Source: Rhizobium oryziradicis (GTDB lineage Bacteria > Pseudomonadota > Alphaproteobacteria > Rhizobiales > Rhizobiaceae). Taken from it: a DNA stretch of 64,000 bases. Both the position numbers and the translations under genes were made by a program. The stretch lies in the NCBI RefSeq assembly GCF_001939045.1, contig NZ_MKIM01000032.1, positions 21,384 to 85,383 of the forward strand. The letters run 5' to 3'. Shown one piece after another: positions 43,669 through 51,706 of this stretch. Under the pieces are notes generated by a model. That model was not told where the DNA came from and searched no databases. It saw only the letters and a list, made by a program, of their open reading frames with translations. Position 1 is the first letter of the stretch. Every line of letters starts with the position of its first letter.

Positions 43669-45450
43669 CTACAGCAACGGCCGCTCGGCCGCTCTTGCCG
43701 GCCAGCGCACCACCACACCCGATTGGCCACGCATGGTGACCGTCAGGCGGGTGAAACTGTTGACAGAGGTATAAAGGCCGCAAAAATGATTGAGAACACT
43801 GCCAAACACGAAAGCGGCAGAGCGATCAATCATCGCCGGATCGAACTCTATGGTGATGTCCAGACCCGGCACCATGGCAGGCCCTAAACGCGCCAAAGCG
43901 TTTTGCGCTTCAACTTTTGAAATCGCCTCCACCAATTGTCGGGTTTCCGGCACATCGCGAAAGGCATAGAGCGACAGAATGTCTTTAAGGGCCGCTCCAC
44001 CATTGTCGAACAACGACAAGTGATTGAGCATCAGATGCGACACCAGACGCCATTGCCGCGCCGTTTTGCTGTTCATGCGCACAGACGGCGTGGGCGGCAG
44101 AAGGGCCGTGACCGTATCAATGGCTTCGCTGCGTTTGCTGAGCTTCAAAATCGGATGGCCACCCCCGAACGGCAGGCGTTCCGGCAGGTCGCGGTTGAGG
44201 CAAAGCGCATCCACACTGGCGGTGACGTTTGTAGGGCCGAGGGGGCCGCGCTCGCGATCCACAAAGGCGATATCGGTGTCAGACAGGCCGTCATCGGCAT
44301 CAAACCGCCGGGTTGCCTGCCAGAAAATGCCGCTGTCAGTGCCATTTTGTACACGCGCGAAAAACGGATGCGACCACAATTCATCACCGCTGCCATCGGC
44401 AATTTTCACATTGTCGATGGCAAAAATCTCGCGGGTGCGATGGCGGCGGCTGTCGGACAGCAGACTATATTCCGTGCGGCTGCCATCCAGCTTGATCGGC
44501 TCTGAAACCTGATGAAAAAGATTGATCACCGGCGCTGTGTTCAGGGCAAAATCACTGGCAGAGACGGTGCGCTCCAGCCTCGGATCGCTGCTTTTCAGAT
44601 AGATATACATCTCGCAATCATCGCCGGGCCAACGATCCAGCCCGTCAATGTCGAGGTAGAGGAATTTTTGCGGCAGGGCGAAAAACTCGGTGAGCAGGCG
44701 ATAGCCATCAAAGCTGCTGGCGGGCGTGGGCAACATTGCTTCATTCGCTGCAAAGCCTTTAACGCGCAAATTGCTGGCTGGCAGGAAAACCGCATTGCGA
44801 TCATCCGCATGGCGCGCCAAGGCGATGCCCATGCATTGATTGGCCAAAAGCTCATACAATCCGGTGGCTTGCTGCCAGGCGGATGCAACAAACAGGGTCA
44901 TCCTTTTGATGCCCATCGAGGCAAAATCGTCTTTCTTGGGGCCGGTGGAGCGCAGTGATAAGCGCAAACATCCGGCCGCACCGGCAAAGGGCGGGGCGGG
45001 CGCGTCAATCGGCTGGCCCGTCAACGCCGCAGAGGTGATGGTGAGCGGTAAAAGCTCGACATCCTGCGTGGTGCGAAACTGGCAAATCTCGCCCGCCACT
45101 TCTTCAGTGGTAATCTCGCTATGGCGGGGCAAAAGCTGCATGGTGGCCAGCACAGCGCTTGGCTCAAACCGCACAATGCTCATCGATGGCAAAGGGGCAA
45201 GATAATGCGGATAGAGTGTTTCCAGCAAACTATCGGTCAGCTCCGGAAACTCATCATCCAGCTTTTGCCGCACGCGGGCGGCGGAATAGGCAAAACTCTG
45301 GATCAGTCGCTCAACATGCGGGTCATCGGCCACATCGCCCGACATGCGCAACCGCCCGGCAATTTTTGGAAAAGCGCGCGCGAATTTTTCAGCCCGTTTG
45401 CGCAGGGCAAACAGCTCATCATTATAGCGCTCCAAAAAGCTTTCAGCCAT
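43669..45450 (-). CDS. tssF: TssF baseplate component
   Basis: The 593-residue protein opens with the family hallmark ESFLERYNDELFALRKRAEK and continues with FPKIAGRL and ADDPHVERLIQSFAYSAARV. The ATG at 45450 overlaps the tssE stop by eight bases and places the hallmark at the N-terminus; the 32 codons open upstream are the tail of tssE in another frame. Normal length. Confidence 0.95.
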   Translation of the reverse strand: MAESFLERYNDELFALRKRAEKFARAFPKIAGRLRMSGDVADDPHVERLIQSFAYSAARVRQKLDDEFPELTDSLLETLYPHYLAPLPSMSIVRFEPSAVLATMQLLPRHSEITTEEVAGEICQFRTTQDVELLPLTITSAALTGQPIDAPAPPFAGAAGCLRLSLRSTGPKKDDFASMGIKRMTLFVASAWQQATGLYELLANQCMGIALARHADDRNAVFLPASNLRVKGFAANEAMLPTPASSFDGYRLLTEFFALPQKFLYLDIDGLDRWPGDDCEMYIYLKSSDPRLERTVSASDFALNTAPVINLFHQVSEPIKLDGSRTEYSLLSDSRRHRTREIFAIDNVKIADGSGDELWSHPFFARVQNGTDSGIFWQATRRFDADDGLSDTDIAFVDRERGPLGPTNVTASVDALCLNRDLPERLPFGGGHPILKLSKRSEAIDTVTALLPPTPSVRMNSKTARQWRLVSHLMLNHLSLFDNGGAALKDILSLYAFRDVPETRQLVEAISKVEAQNALARLGPAMVPGLDITIEFDPAMIDRSAAFVFGSVLNHFCGLYTSVNSFTRLTVTMRGQSGVVVRWPARAAERPLL

Positions 45451-45952
45451 TGCCTGCCTCAACAATGAAGGATTGCGTGGATGGATCGATACGCGATTCA
45501 AAACTGACGGGGGGCATGCCCTCATGCAGGCGGAAACTGGCATCAATGCGCATTCGCAGCGAGCGCTCTCCTTCCATCCGCGCTTTCAAAATGGTCACCT
45601 TGATGTCGGACAGCCGGGTTTCAAACATGGCAATACGGCGCTCCATCAGACGCGCCAGCTTCAGCTTGGATTCATCCGTCACCAGACTGGCCGACAGCAT
45701 GCCATCAACTCCGTAAGACACGAGGGCATCGCTCAACTCGCTCAAAGCATCGGGAGGGGCCTGCGGGCGACGGCGGGTGTTCAACAGGGATTCCAGATCC
45801 CGGCGAATTGTTTCACGCATCTCCACCACCTGCTGCGACACGCTCAAAACCGGATCGACATCCAGATCAGGATTGTCATCCAGCAAGCGATCCAGCACAG
45901 AGCGGGTCAGAACGCGCTCGCTCGGGCGATAGCGATCGAGCGGATCAGCCAT
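45443..45952 (-). CDS. tssE: TssE, gp25-like baseplate protein
   Basis: The 169-residue protein carries the gp25/TssE core: VVEMRETIRRDLESLLNTRR and the RRIAMFETRLSDIKV segment. ATG at 45952 overlaps the tagJ stop by eight bases and removes 12 non-conserved residues. It nucleates sheath assembly at the baseplate. Confidence 0.93.
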   Translation of the reverse strand: MADPLDRYRPSERVLTRSVLDRLLDDNPDLDVDPVLSVSQQVVEMRETIRRDLESLLNTRRRPQAPPDALSELSDALVSYGVDGMLSASLVTDESKLKLARLMERRIAMFETRLSDIKVTILKARMEGERSLRMRIDASFRLHEGMPPVSFESRIDPSTQSFIVEAGNG

Positions 45953-46787
45953 GAACAATCCGCCTCTCGCCAGACGTGCTCTCAGCATCCAGCTCGCTCA
46001 CCTCATGCAGCGAGACAATCTCGTCATCGGCCAAAAAGCACTTCTGCCCTTGCCCCACCACCAGCCCGGAGGCCAGATCTTCCCACGCCGTTTCACGCGC
46101 CAATTGCAAAGCCGCATCGCGGGTGCTGCTGTAATAGACAGCGGGGAGCAAAACCGATGCAACAGCCCCGCCGTTCAAGGTCAGTTGGGCGGGACGAAAG
46201 GCAAAGTCGCGCAACCGGGCAATTGGCTCCACCGACACGTTGTCAATCTTGCGAAAATCCACCCAGAGATAGGCTCCTCCGGTTGTCAAAACCTCCAGCG
46301 CATGGGGGATGCGATCATCCAGATCACGCCAATCGGCGACGGATGTGCCGTTGTAGTTCATTGGGCAGGCCGCACGGGCATCTTCCATTTGCGCCACGAT
46401 ATCAACGGCAAGATCAAGGGCACCGTCGCGGATGGCAAGACCAAGCTTGAGCGCCATCTGGTCCAGATCGGTTGGGCCTGAGGGAAAATCGGGCACCGCA
46501 CCCGTCTCGAACCATGCCTGGCGCGCCGCCATGGCTCTGATCTGCTGGCGAAGAATGGAAAAACCAACAGCATCTGCAGGCTGGAATTTGGCGGCAAGGT
46601 CGCATTGCTGATCGGCGCGCTCATATTGGCCGCTTAAAATCAGCACATCAATATAAAGATGGCGGATATCGTGGTCAGCGGGAGCGGCTTTCAGCGCCGC
46701 TTTCACCTGCTCAAGCACGTCGTCCAGTGTGTGATCATTGGCGTGATCATCCAGTAAAGCGGCGATACGGCGCGACTGCACACTCAT
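45945..46787 (-). CDS. tagJ: TagJ/ImpE T6SS accessory protein
   Basis: The 280-residue protein of the ImpE family has a tetratricopeptide-like N-terminal region (LDDVLEQVKAALKAAPADHD, GQYERADQQCDLAAKFQP) followed by an ImpE domain (DWRDLDDRI, YLWVDFRKI, LLPAVYYSST). TagJ binds the sheath protein TssB in some systems and modulates sheath turnover by ClpV. Four-base overlap with the preceding tssC40. Confidence 0.88.
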   Translation of the reverse strand: MSVQSRRIAALLDDHANDHTLDDVLEQVKAALKAAPADHDIRHLYIDVLILSGQYERADQQCDLAAKFQPADAVGFSILRQQIRAMAARQAWFETGAVPDFPSGPTDLDQMALKLGLAIRDGALDLAVDIVAQMEDARAACPMNYNGTSVADWRDLDDRIPHALEVLTTGGAYLWVDFRKIDNVSVEPIARLRDFAFRPAQLTLNGGAVASVLLPAVYYSSTRDAALQLARETAWEDLASGLVVGQGQKCFLADDEIVSLHEVSELDAESTSGERRIVHG

Positions 46788-48214
46788 GCTGAAATCCTTT
46801 TTTGATCCGGTTGGGTCGATGATGAACCCATGGATGCCGCTGAGGCCTCAGCGACCAGATGAAAACTTGTTGAAACGTCGTCTAACTGAAAATGTGGTTG
46901 TAAACGCACGGTGCAGGAGAAAGTTCCCGGCTTGCCGGGAATTTCCGACACGCCAATTCCTGCGGACCGCAAGGGATAGCGGGTGCGCAGCGATTGCTCG
47001 GCATCATCATTGCCGAGCGTATAGCGCGACAACCAATCTTCGAGTTTGCGCTGAATGAGACCCGCCGTGCTCAACTGGCCAATGTTGTCGCGCATGATCA
47101 CTTTCAGATAATGGGAAAAGCGTGAAGCGCACATCACATATTGCAGCATAGCCGCAAGGCGGGCGTTTTGGCGGGCGGTTTCCGTCGGATAATGGCCGGG
47201 CGCATGCAGCGATTGGTTGGCGTTGAAAATGGCGCAGGATGACATATAGGTCGTCGAAATCGGCACGATGCCCATGTCTGAAAACTGCAATTCCTGTCCG
47301 CGCGTCAGGCGCACCTCAACCGGCGGCTGGCTGGACAGTCCCTCGCTTTCTATTCCAAGGTCGAGCGGCGGAAGTTGCCATGGTGCCACCATGCCACCAT
47401 CTATCTCATCTTGCGTCACGCCACGCAGATCGGCAAACCAGCCGGTGTCAATGAAGGTGCGGATAATCACCGTTGCAAAGCCAAAGGCACCATTGCCCCA
47501 CACCAGCGTTTGGCCACTTTCGGCAACATGTTCGCGGAAGGGAAAGCCATCATCGCGCTTGCGCGAATAGGCTTTATGGGGCGGGCGCATCAAAATGCGC
47601 GGACCCACCAGCCCCAAAAAGCGTGCATCCTCATTTCGCCGCAGGCCGTTCCATCGAATTCGGGAAAGATCAAATTGCAGGGATGAAAAATCATGCACGC
47701 GGTTAAGCTCATGAAAGCTCTCAAGGCCAACGCTCAAAGGCGAGGCCCCGGCAATGAAGGGGCAAAACGCCGCCGCTGCCACCGAGCTGATTTGCGCAAG
47801 GGTGGTAATGGAATCTGGTCCATCTCCGGGGGCAGGCGGAAGCTGATAATCGCCCAGCAGCAGGCCGAAAGGCTCGCCACCCGGCATGCCAAATTCCTGA
47901 TTATATACCAGCTCAAACAAGTGGCTCTGATCAAAATCGTTGGCCCGCTCCATGCTGCGGCACAGCTCTTTCCAACTGGCGCTGAGAATCTTGATCTTGA
48001 CGTCTGTGCTCTGGCTCGCCTCACGCACCAGCATGGCAAGCCCGAGCCAGCGGGCTTCCATGGCCTGAAATGCGGGATGATGCAGGATTGCGTTGACTTG
48101 ACGGTTCAAAGCCTCGTCAATCAACAAAATCAACTCATCCGTTCGTGCCCTTAACGATGCGCTCACCGTTTCCCCCGAAGTATCAGGCCATTCGTGAGCG
48201 TCGCGGCAGGTCAT
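46784..48214 (-). CDS. TssC40, second TssC-family sheath protein
   Basis: The protein has about 476 residues from the ATG chosen at 48214, 35 bases after the tssC41 stop; in-frame GTGs just upstream are alternatives. It follows TssC closely (FDQSHLFELVYNQEFGMPGG, SSVAAAAFCPFIAGASPL, RFSHYLKVIMRDNIG) but diverges from the canonical copy upstream. Agrobacterium and other Proteobacteria with this operon carry the same pair. Its role beside the main sheath protein is not clear from sequence; the canonical copy is the one expected to build the sheath. Confidence 0.88.
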   Translation of the reverse strand: MTCRDAHEWPDTSGETVSASLRARTDELILLIDEALNRQVNAILHHPAFQAMEARWLGLAMLVREASQSTDVKIKILSASWKELCRSMERANDFDQSHLFELVYNQEFGMPGGEPFGLLLGDYQLPPAPGDGPDSITTLAQISSVAAAAFCPFIAGASPLSVGLESFHELNRVHDFSSLQFDLSRIRWNGLRRNEDARFLGLVGPRILMRPPHKAYSRKRDDGFPFREHVAESGQTLVWGNGAFGFATVIIRTFIDTGWFADLRGVTQDEIDGGMVAPWQLPPLDLGIESEGLSSQPPVEVRLTRGQELQFSDMGIVPISTTYMSSCAIFNANQSLHAPGHYPTETARQNARLAAMLQYVMCASRFSHYLKVIMRDNIGQLSTAGLIQRKLEDWLSRYTLGNDDAEQSLRTRYPLRSAGIGVSEIPGKPGTFSCTVRLQPHFQLDDVSTSFHLVAEASAASMGSSSTQPDQKRISA

Positions 48215-48249
48215 TGACACCACCGCGACACCCAAATTCGTTTGAAAAA

Positions 48250-49731
48250 CTAGCTCTTCGATGGAATACGGGCCACCATTCGCAAAGACGTGGTCAGCTC
48301 TTCCATCTGCAACCATGGGCGCATCCAGGCCACCGCATTGTAGGAGCCGGGCTTGCCGGGAATTTCCTGCACGGTCACCTTTGCATCGCGCAGCGGATAT
48401 TTTGCCCGCGATTCTTCGCCCGCATCGTCGTTGGCGTTGACGTAAGAGGCGATCCAGCGGTTCAGCCAGACTTCGCAATCGGAGGCTTCCATGAAGGAGC
48501 CGATCTTGTCGCGACCCATCACTTTCAGGTAATGGGCAAAGCGCGATGTCGCCATCATGTAAGGCAGTCGAGCCGAGACGGCAGCATTGGCGGTTGCTTC
48601 GGGCTTGTCATAGAGCTTTGGCTTATGGGCGGTCTGCGCACCAAAAAACACCGCATAATCCGTGTTTTTGTAATGGCAGAGCGGCAAAAAGCCCAGTTTG
48701 CCCAGTTCCGCATCGCGTCGGTCGGTAATGCCAACTTCCGTTGGGCATTTGAGATCGAGATCGCCGTCATCGCTGGAAAACACATGCATTGGCAGATTTT
48801 CCACCTTGCCGCCGTTTTCGGCACCACGAATGGCCGTGCACCAGCCGCTCTTGGCAAAGGCTTCCGTGAGGCGGGTGCCCATCACGAAGGAGGCATTCAT
48901 CCAGCAATAATCATTGTGTTCCAGCTCGCCGGTGGTTGAACCACTGGTTTCGTCAAACACAAATTCATCAATCGGATTGGTTTTCGGGCTATAGGGCATG
49001 CGCGCCAAAACACGAGGCAGCGCCAGCGTGACAAAGCGCGAATCGTCGCTTTCGCGAAAACTGCGCCATTTGGCATATTCCACGGTTTCGAAAATCTTTT
49101 CGAGATCGCGCGGACGCGCCAGATCGCGATAGTCGTCAAAACCAAACATGCGTGGGCTGGCCGCCGAAATAAACGGCGCGAAGGCCGCCGCCGCAATTGA
49201 GGAAATCCCCTGCAGCAGCTGCACATCGTCAAAGGAATTGTCGAACTCGAAATCGCCAATAATGGCACCCATCGGCTCACCACCGGGTGTGCCAAACTCA
49301 TCTTCATAGATCGACTTGAACAGACGGGACTGGTCAAATTCCACGGCCTTGGACAGATCCTTGGAAAGCTCGCGCTTGCTGGCGTTGAGCACCCGGATCT
49401 TGAGGTTGACGCTGGTTTCGGAATTCTTGACCAGATAGTTCAACCCGCGCCAGCTGCCTTCGAGCTTGGTAAACTCCGGCGATTGCATGATCTCGGCCAG
49501 CTGGGTTGAAATGGCCTTGTCCAGCTCCGCAATGGCGTTGTTCAGCGTCACCGTGAGATTGCGGTCGTATTTGACCGTGCCTTTCAAGGCTTGATCGGTC
49601 AGCGTCCGCAGCAGATTCTGGGCGCGATCCGGCTCTGTCTGTCGGGTTGCCGCAACAACTTTTGACAGGAGTCCCTGCTCCTGTGTTTCTAATAGGGCTT
49701 CACTGGTTTGCACCAAGCTTTCAGCACTCAT
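48250..49731 (-). CDS. tssC: TssC41 (VipB-like) contractile sheath protein
   Basis: The 493-residue protein is a canonical TssC: LEGSWRGLNYLVKNSETS, FDQSRLFKSIYEDEFGTPGG, ISSIAAAAFAPFISAASP, and the C-terminal FAHYLKVMGRDKIG and QEIPGKPGSYNAVAW. It assembles with TssB into the sheath whose contraction drives the Hcp tube. tssB lies 92 bases upstream. Confidence 0.96.
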   Translation of the reverse strand: MSAESLVQTSEALLETQEQGLLSKVVAATRQTEPDRAQNLLRTLTDQALKGTVKYDRNLTVTLNNAIAELDKAISTQLAEIMQSPEFTKLEGSWRGLNYLVKNSETSVNLKIRVLNASKRELSKDLSKAVEFDQSRLFKSIYEDEFGTPGGEPMGAIIGDFEFDNSFDDVQLLQGISSIAAAAFAPFISAASPRMFGFDDYRDLARPRDLEKIFETVEYAKWRSFRESDDSRFVTLALPRVLARMPYSPKTNPIDEFVFDETSGSTTGELEHNDYCWMNASFVMGTRLTEAFAKSGWCTAIRGAENGGKVENLPMHVFSSDDGDLDLKCPTEVGITDRRDAELGKLGFLPLCHYKNTDYAVFFGAQTAHKPKLYDKPEATANAAVSARLPYMMATSRFAHYLKVMGRDKIGSFMEASDCEVWLNRWIASYVNANDDAGEESRAKYPLRDAKVTVQEIPGKPGSYNAVAWMRPWLQMEELTTSLRMVARIPSKS

Positions 49732-49823
49732 GTTCTTATCCTTCCAATGTGGCGCAACGCTTCACTGTTGCTGCCGACAAACCGGGTTATTTTTTCACGC
49801 GGGCCATGCATCACCTGTCGCAC

Positions 49824-50339
49824 TCATTGCTGATCAGCTGAGCCGGTCTTGTCTTTCAGTTCCGACACAAGCTTCGAAAGGTCCGTCTTGTTTTGCAAAA
49901 TATCTTCCAACAGCTGCTCAAGCTCCTCGGAGCGGTCTGCCTTGCTCAAAAGATCGCGCAGCTCGTTGCGCGCATCCAGCAGCGCCTTGAGAGCGGGGAC
50001 CTGCTTGACCACCGAGCCGGGGAGAAAATCGTCCATGCTGTCAAACTTGAGATTGACGGCAAGATCGCTGCCATCATTTTGCAGCGTGTTGTTGACGGTG
50101 AGGTTCAGCCCCGGCGACATCCGCCGCATGACATCATCGAAATTGTCACGATCAATCTGCACAAATTTGCGCTCGCCGAACGGCTTCAGAGGTTGGGTTG
50201 GATCGCCGGAAAAATCACCAAGCACGCCCACCACAAACGGCAGTTCCTTGACGACCATGGCTCCTTCCGTTTCCACTTCATATTTGATGTGAACACGGGG
50301 TTTGCGCACCCTCTCCAGCTTTTCATGTACACTTGCCAT
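49824..50339 (-). CDS. tssB: TssB (VipA-like) contractile sheath protein
   Basis: The 171-residue small sheath subunit has the family marks RVHIKYEVETEGA, LPFVVGVLGDFSG and FVQIDRDNFDDVM. The C-terminal helical part (LEQLLEDILQNKTDLSKLVS) in this family contains the ClpV-interacting or sheath-joining helix. An AGGAGAG site precedes the ATG. Confidence 0.96.
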   Translation of the reverse strand: MASVHEKLERVRKPRVHIKYEVETEGAMVVKELPFVVGVLGDFSGDPTQPLKPFGERKFVQIDRDNFDDVMRRMSPGLNLTVNNTLQNDGSDLAVNLKFDSMDDFLPGSVVKQVPALKALLDARNELRDLLSKADRSEELEQLLEDILQNKTDLSKLVSELKDKTGSADQQ

Positions 50340-50397
50340 GTTGAAACTCTCCTTCGTGCCCCTCGGGCATCAACACACTCATGATCCAGCAGTACAA

Positions 50398-50417
50398 ACG
50401 CCGTCCAAAAACGGCGT
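50398..50417 (-). terminator. Hairpin between tssA and tssB
   Basis: ACGCCGT and ACGGCGT arms lie in the 88-base gap after tssA. On the minus strand the loop contains TTTTTGG, so it is not a classical terminator. It may adjust the large amounts of TssB and TssC relative to TssA. Confidence 0.4.
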
Positions 50418-50427
50418 CAAAGACCTG

Positions 50428-51489
50428 TCAGTTTCCGTTCTCCTTCGTGGGCTTGATGCCCGCAGCTGTGAGAACGGCGTTTCTCGTTTGAAGTTCCGGC
50501 AAAAGTTCCGCCAGCAATTCAGAAAAATCCATTCGGCCCCGGCGCACCAATGTTTCAATGGCCAGCGAAATGGGCGAATGCGGCTCCGTGCGACGAAAAT
50601 ATCGCGCCACATTCATCAAAAGCTCAAACGCTTCATCGCGCGAGGCAATGCCCTCCGGTGTCACAACGCGTGCCGTCTCTGCCACGGGCACTGCAATGGC
50701 AGCTTCCACCACACCTGCCTGCGCCGCCGGTGCCTCTGCGCTGCCATCATCCCCAAGATCACGACCACCAAGACTGCGAACGGCTGCGGCAATTTCCTGC
50801 AGCACATTGCGAATATTGGAGCTTGGCGGTGCCAGCTGGCCGCAACGCGCCGTCAACGCCTCGCTTAGCGCCGCAAAGGAGCGGATGCAGGCATTGACCT
50901 CCGCAAGATGGGCCGACATCGCCGCGACACCTGCCTCTGTGGCGGCGTTATAGATGGCTTCACGCCGTCCGGCCTCATCACTGCGTTGGCCAAGCTGATA
51001 ATCCCAAAGGCTCAATGCGCCGAATTTTTCGCCGGGAATCAGTGACACCAGGCGCAGAGGCTGGATGAGAGTGCCTTCTGTGCCAAAACCGTTCAATCCG
51101 GCCAGTGGTGCTAACTTTTCCTCAACATCGTTTTCATCAATTGAATGGATGTCATCCCAGTAGGTGTCCAAAAGCGCGGCTGTGGCGTCGTAAATTTCGC
51201 TGAGACCCGCAAAACCTTTCAGTCGCAAATGCGCTTCGGCAAGCCAGGCCAATACTTCGATATCCTTGCTGATCGAAGATATTATACGCAATCCCAAATT
51301 GCTCACAAGATTCCAATCACTGGAAACCTTGAACACTTCACCCGGCGTTACAGATCTTTCTTCTGCTCTTGCTTGGTTCCTAGCATCTTTAATTTTGTAG
51401 TATATTTCACGAACTTCAATATTCGTGCGAATATTACATCCACACGGTGCATTTTCTTCTATTGGATTTAACAATATAACCTCGCCCAC
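50428..51489 (-). CDS. tssA: TssA (ImpA) T6SS cap/baseplate organiser
   Basis: The 353-residue protein has the ImpA N-terminal domain (ENAPCGCNIRTNIEVREIYY, SSDWNLVSNLGLRI, LRLKGFAGLSEIYDATAALL) and the C-terminal segment RDEAFELLMNVARYFRRTEPHSP. The start is a GTG with GAGG five bases upstream; a stop lies in frame further back. It is the first gene of the minus-strand operon and divergent from tssH. Its first 80 codons are clearly AT-richer than the rest of the operon. Confidence 0.93.
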   Translation of the reverse strand: MGEVILLNPIEENAPCGCNIRTNIEVREIYYKIKDARNQARAEERSVTPGEVFKVSSDWNLVSNLGLRIISSISKDIEVLAWLAEAHLRLKGFAGLSEIYDATAALLDTYWDDIHSIDENDVEEKLAPLAGLNGFGTEGTLIQPLRLVSLIPGEKFGALSLWDYQLGQRSDEAGRREAIYNAATEAGVAAMSAHLAEVNACIRSFAALSEALTARCGQLAPPSSNIRNVLQEIAAAVRSLGGRDLGDDGSAEAPAAQAGVVEAAIAVPVAETARVVTPEGIASRDEAFELLMNVARYFRRTEPHSPISLAIETLVRRGRMDFSELLAELLPELQTRNAVLTAAGIKPTKENGN

Positions 51490-51706
51490 CGAAGCCTCTA
51501 ACTCAATTTTAAACTCACTAATATAATTATCTTATAGATGTGGAGCGGCTATATTGTTTTGTCAACCTGAGCTGTAAAATCAAATTGTGAAATTTATGGC
51601 GGCAATTTTTTTTGAAAAAAAACTCTCACCCCTCTGGAAACTTCGAAATAATCGCCCTAGTTGTCTTGGCGGGGGCATTGCTGCGGTCGGCCCCGGGGAG
51701 TGTTTT
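51490..51706. promoter_or_regulatory. Divergent T6SS promoter region
   Basis: This 217-base AT-rich stretch separates tssA from tssH and must hold the promoters of both T6SS operons. I see no strong palindrome, sigma-54 signature or TGA-N9-TCA box in it. Confidence 0.5.

Noticed and set aside
46784..48478. Long N-terminal extension of tssC40 running back into tssC41
   Set aside because: The extra residues are tssC41 sequence in another frame; the family pattern begins near the ATG at 48214.
51490..51706. Sigma-54 or iron-box control of the T6SS promoters
   Set aside because: No TGGCAC-N5-TTGC or TGA-N9-TCA match was found in the divergent region.
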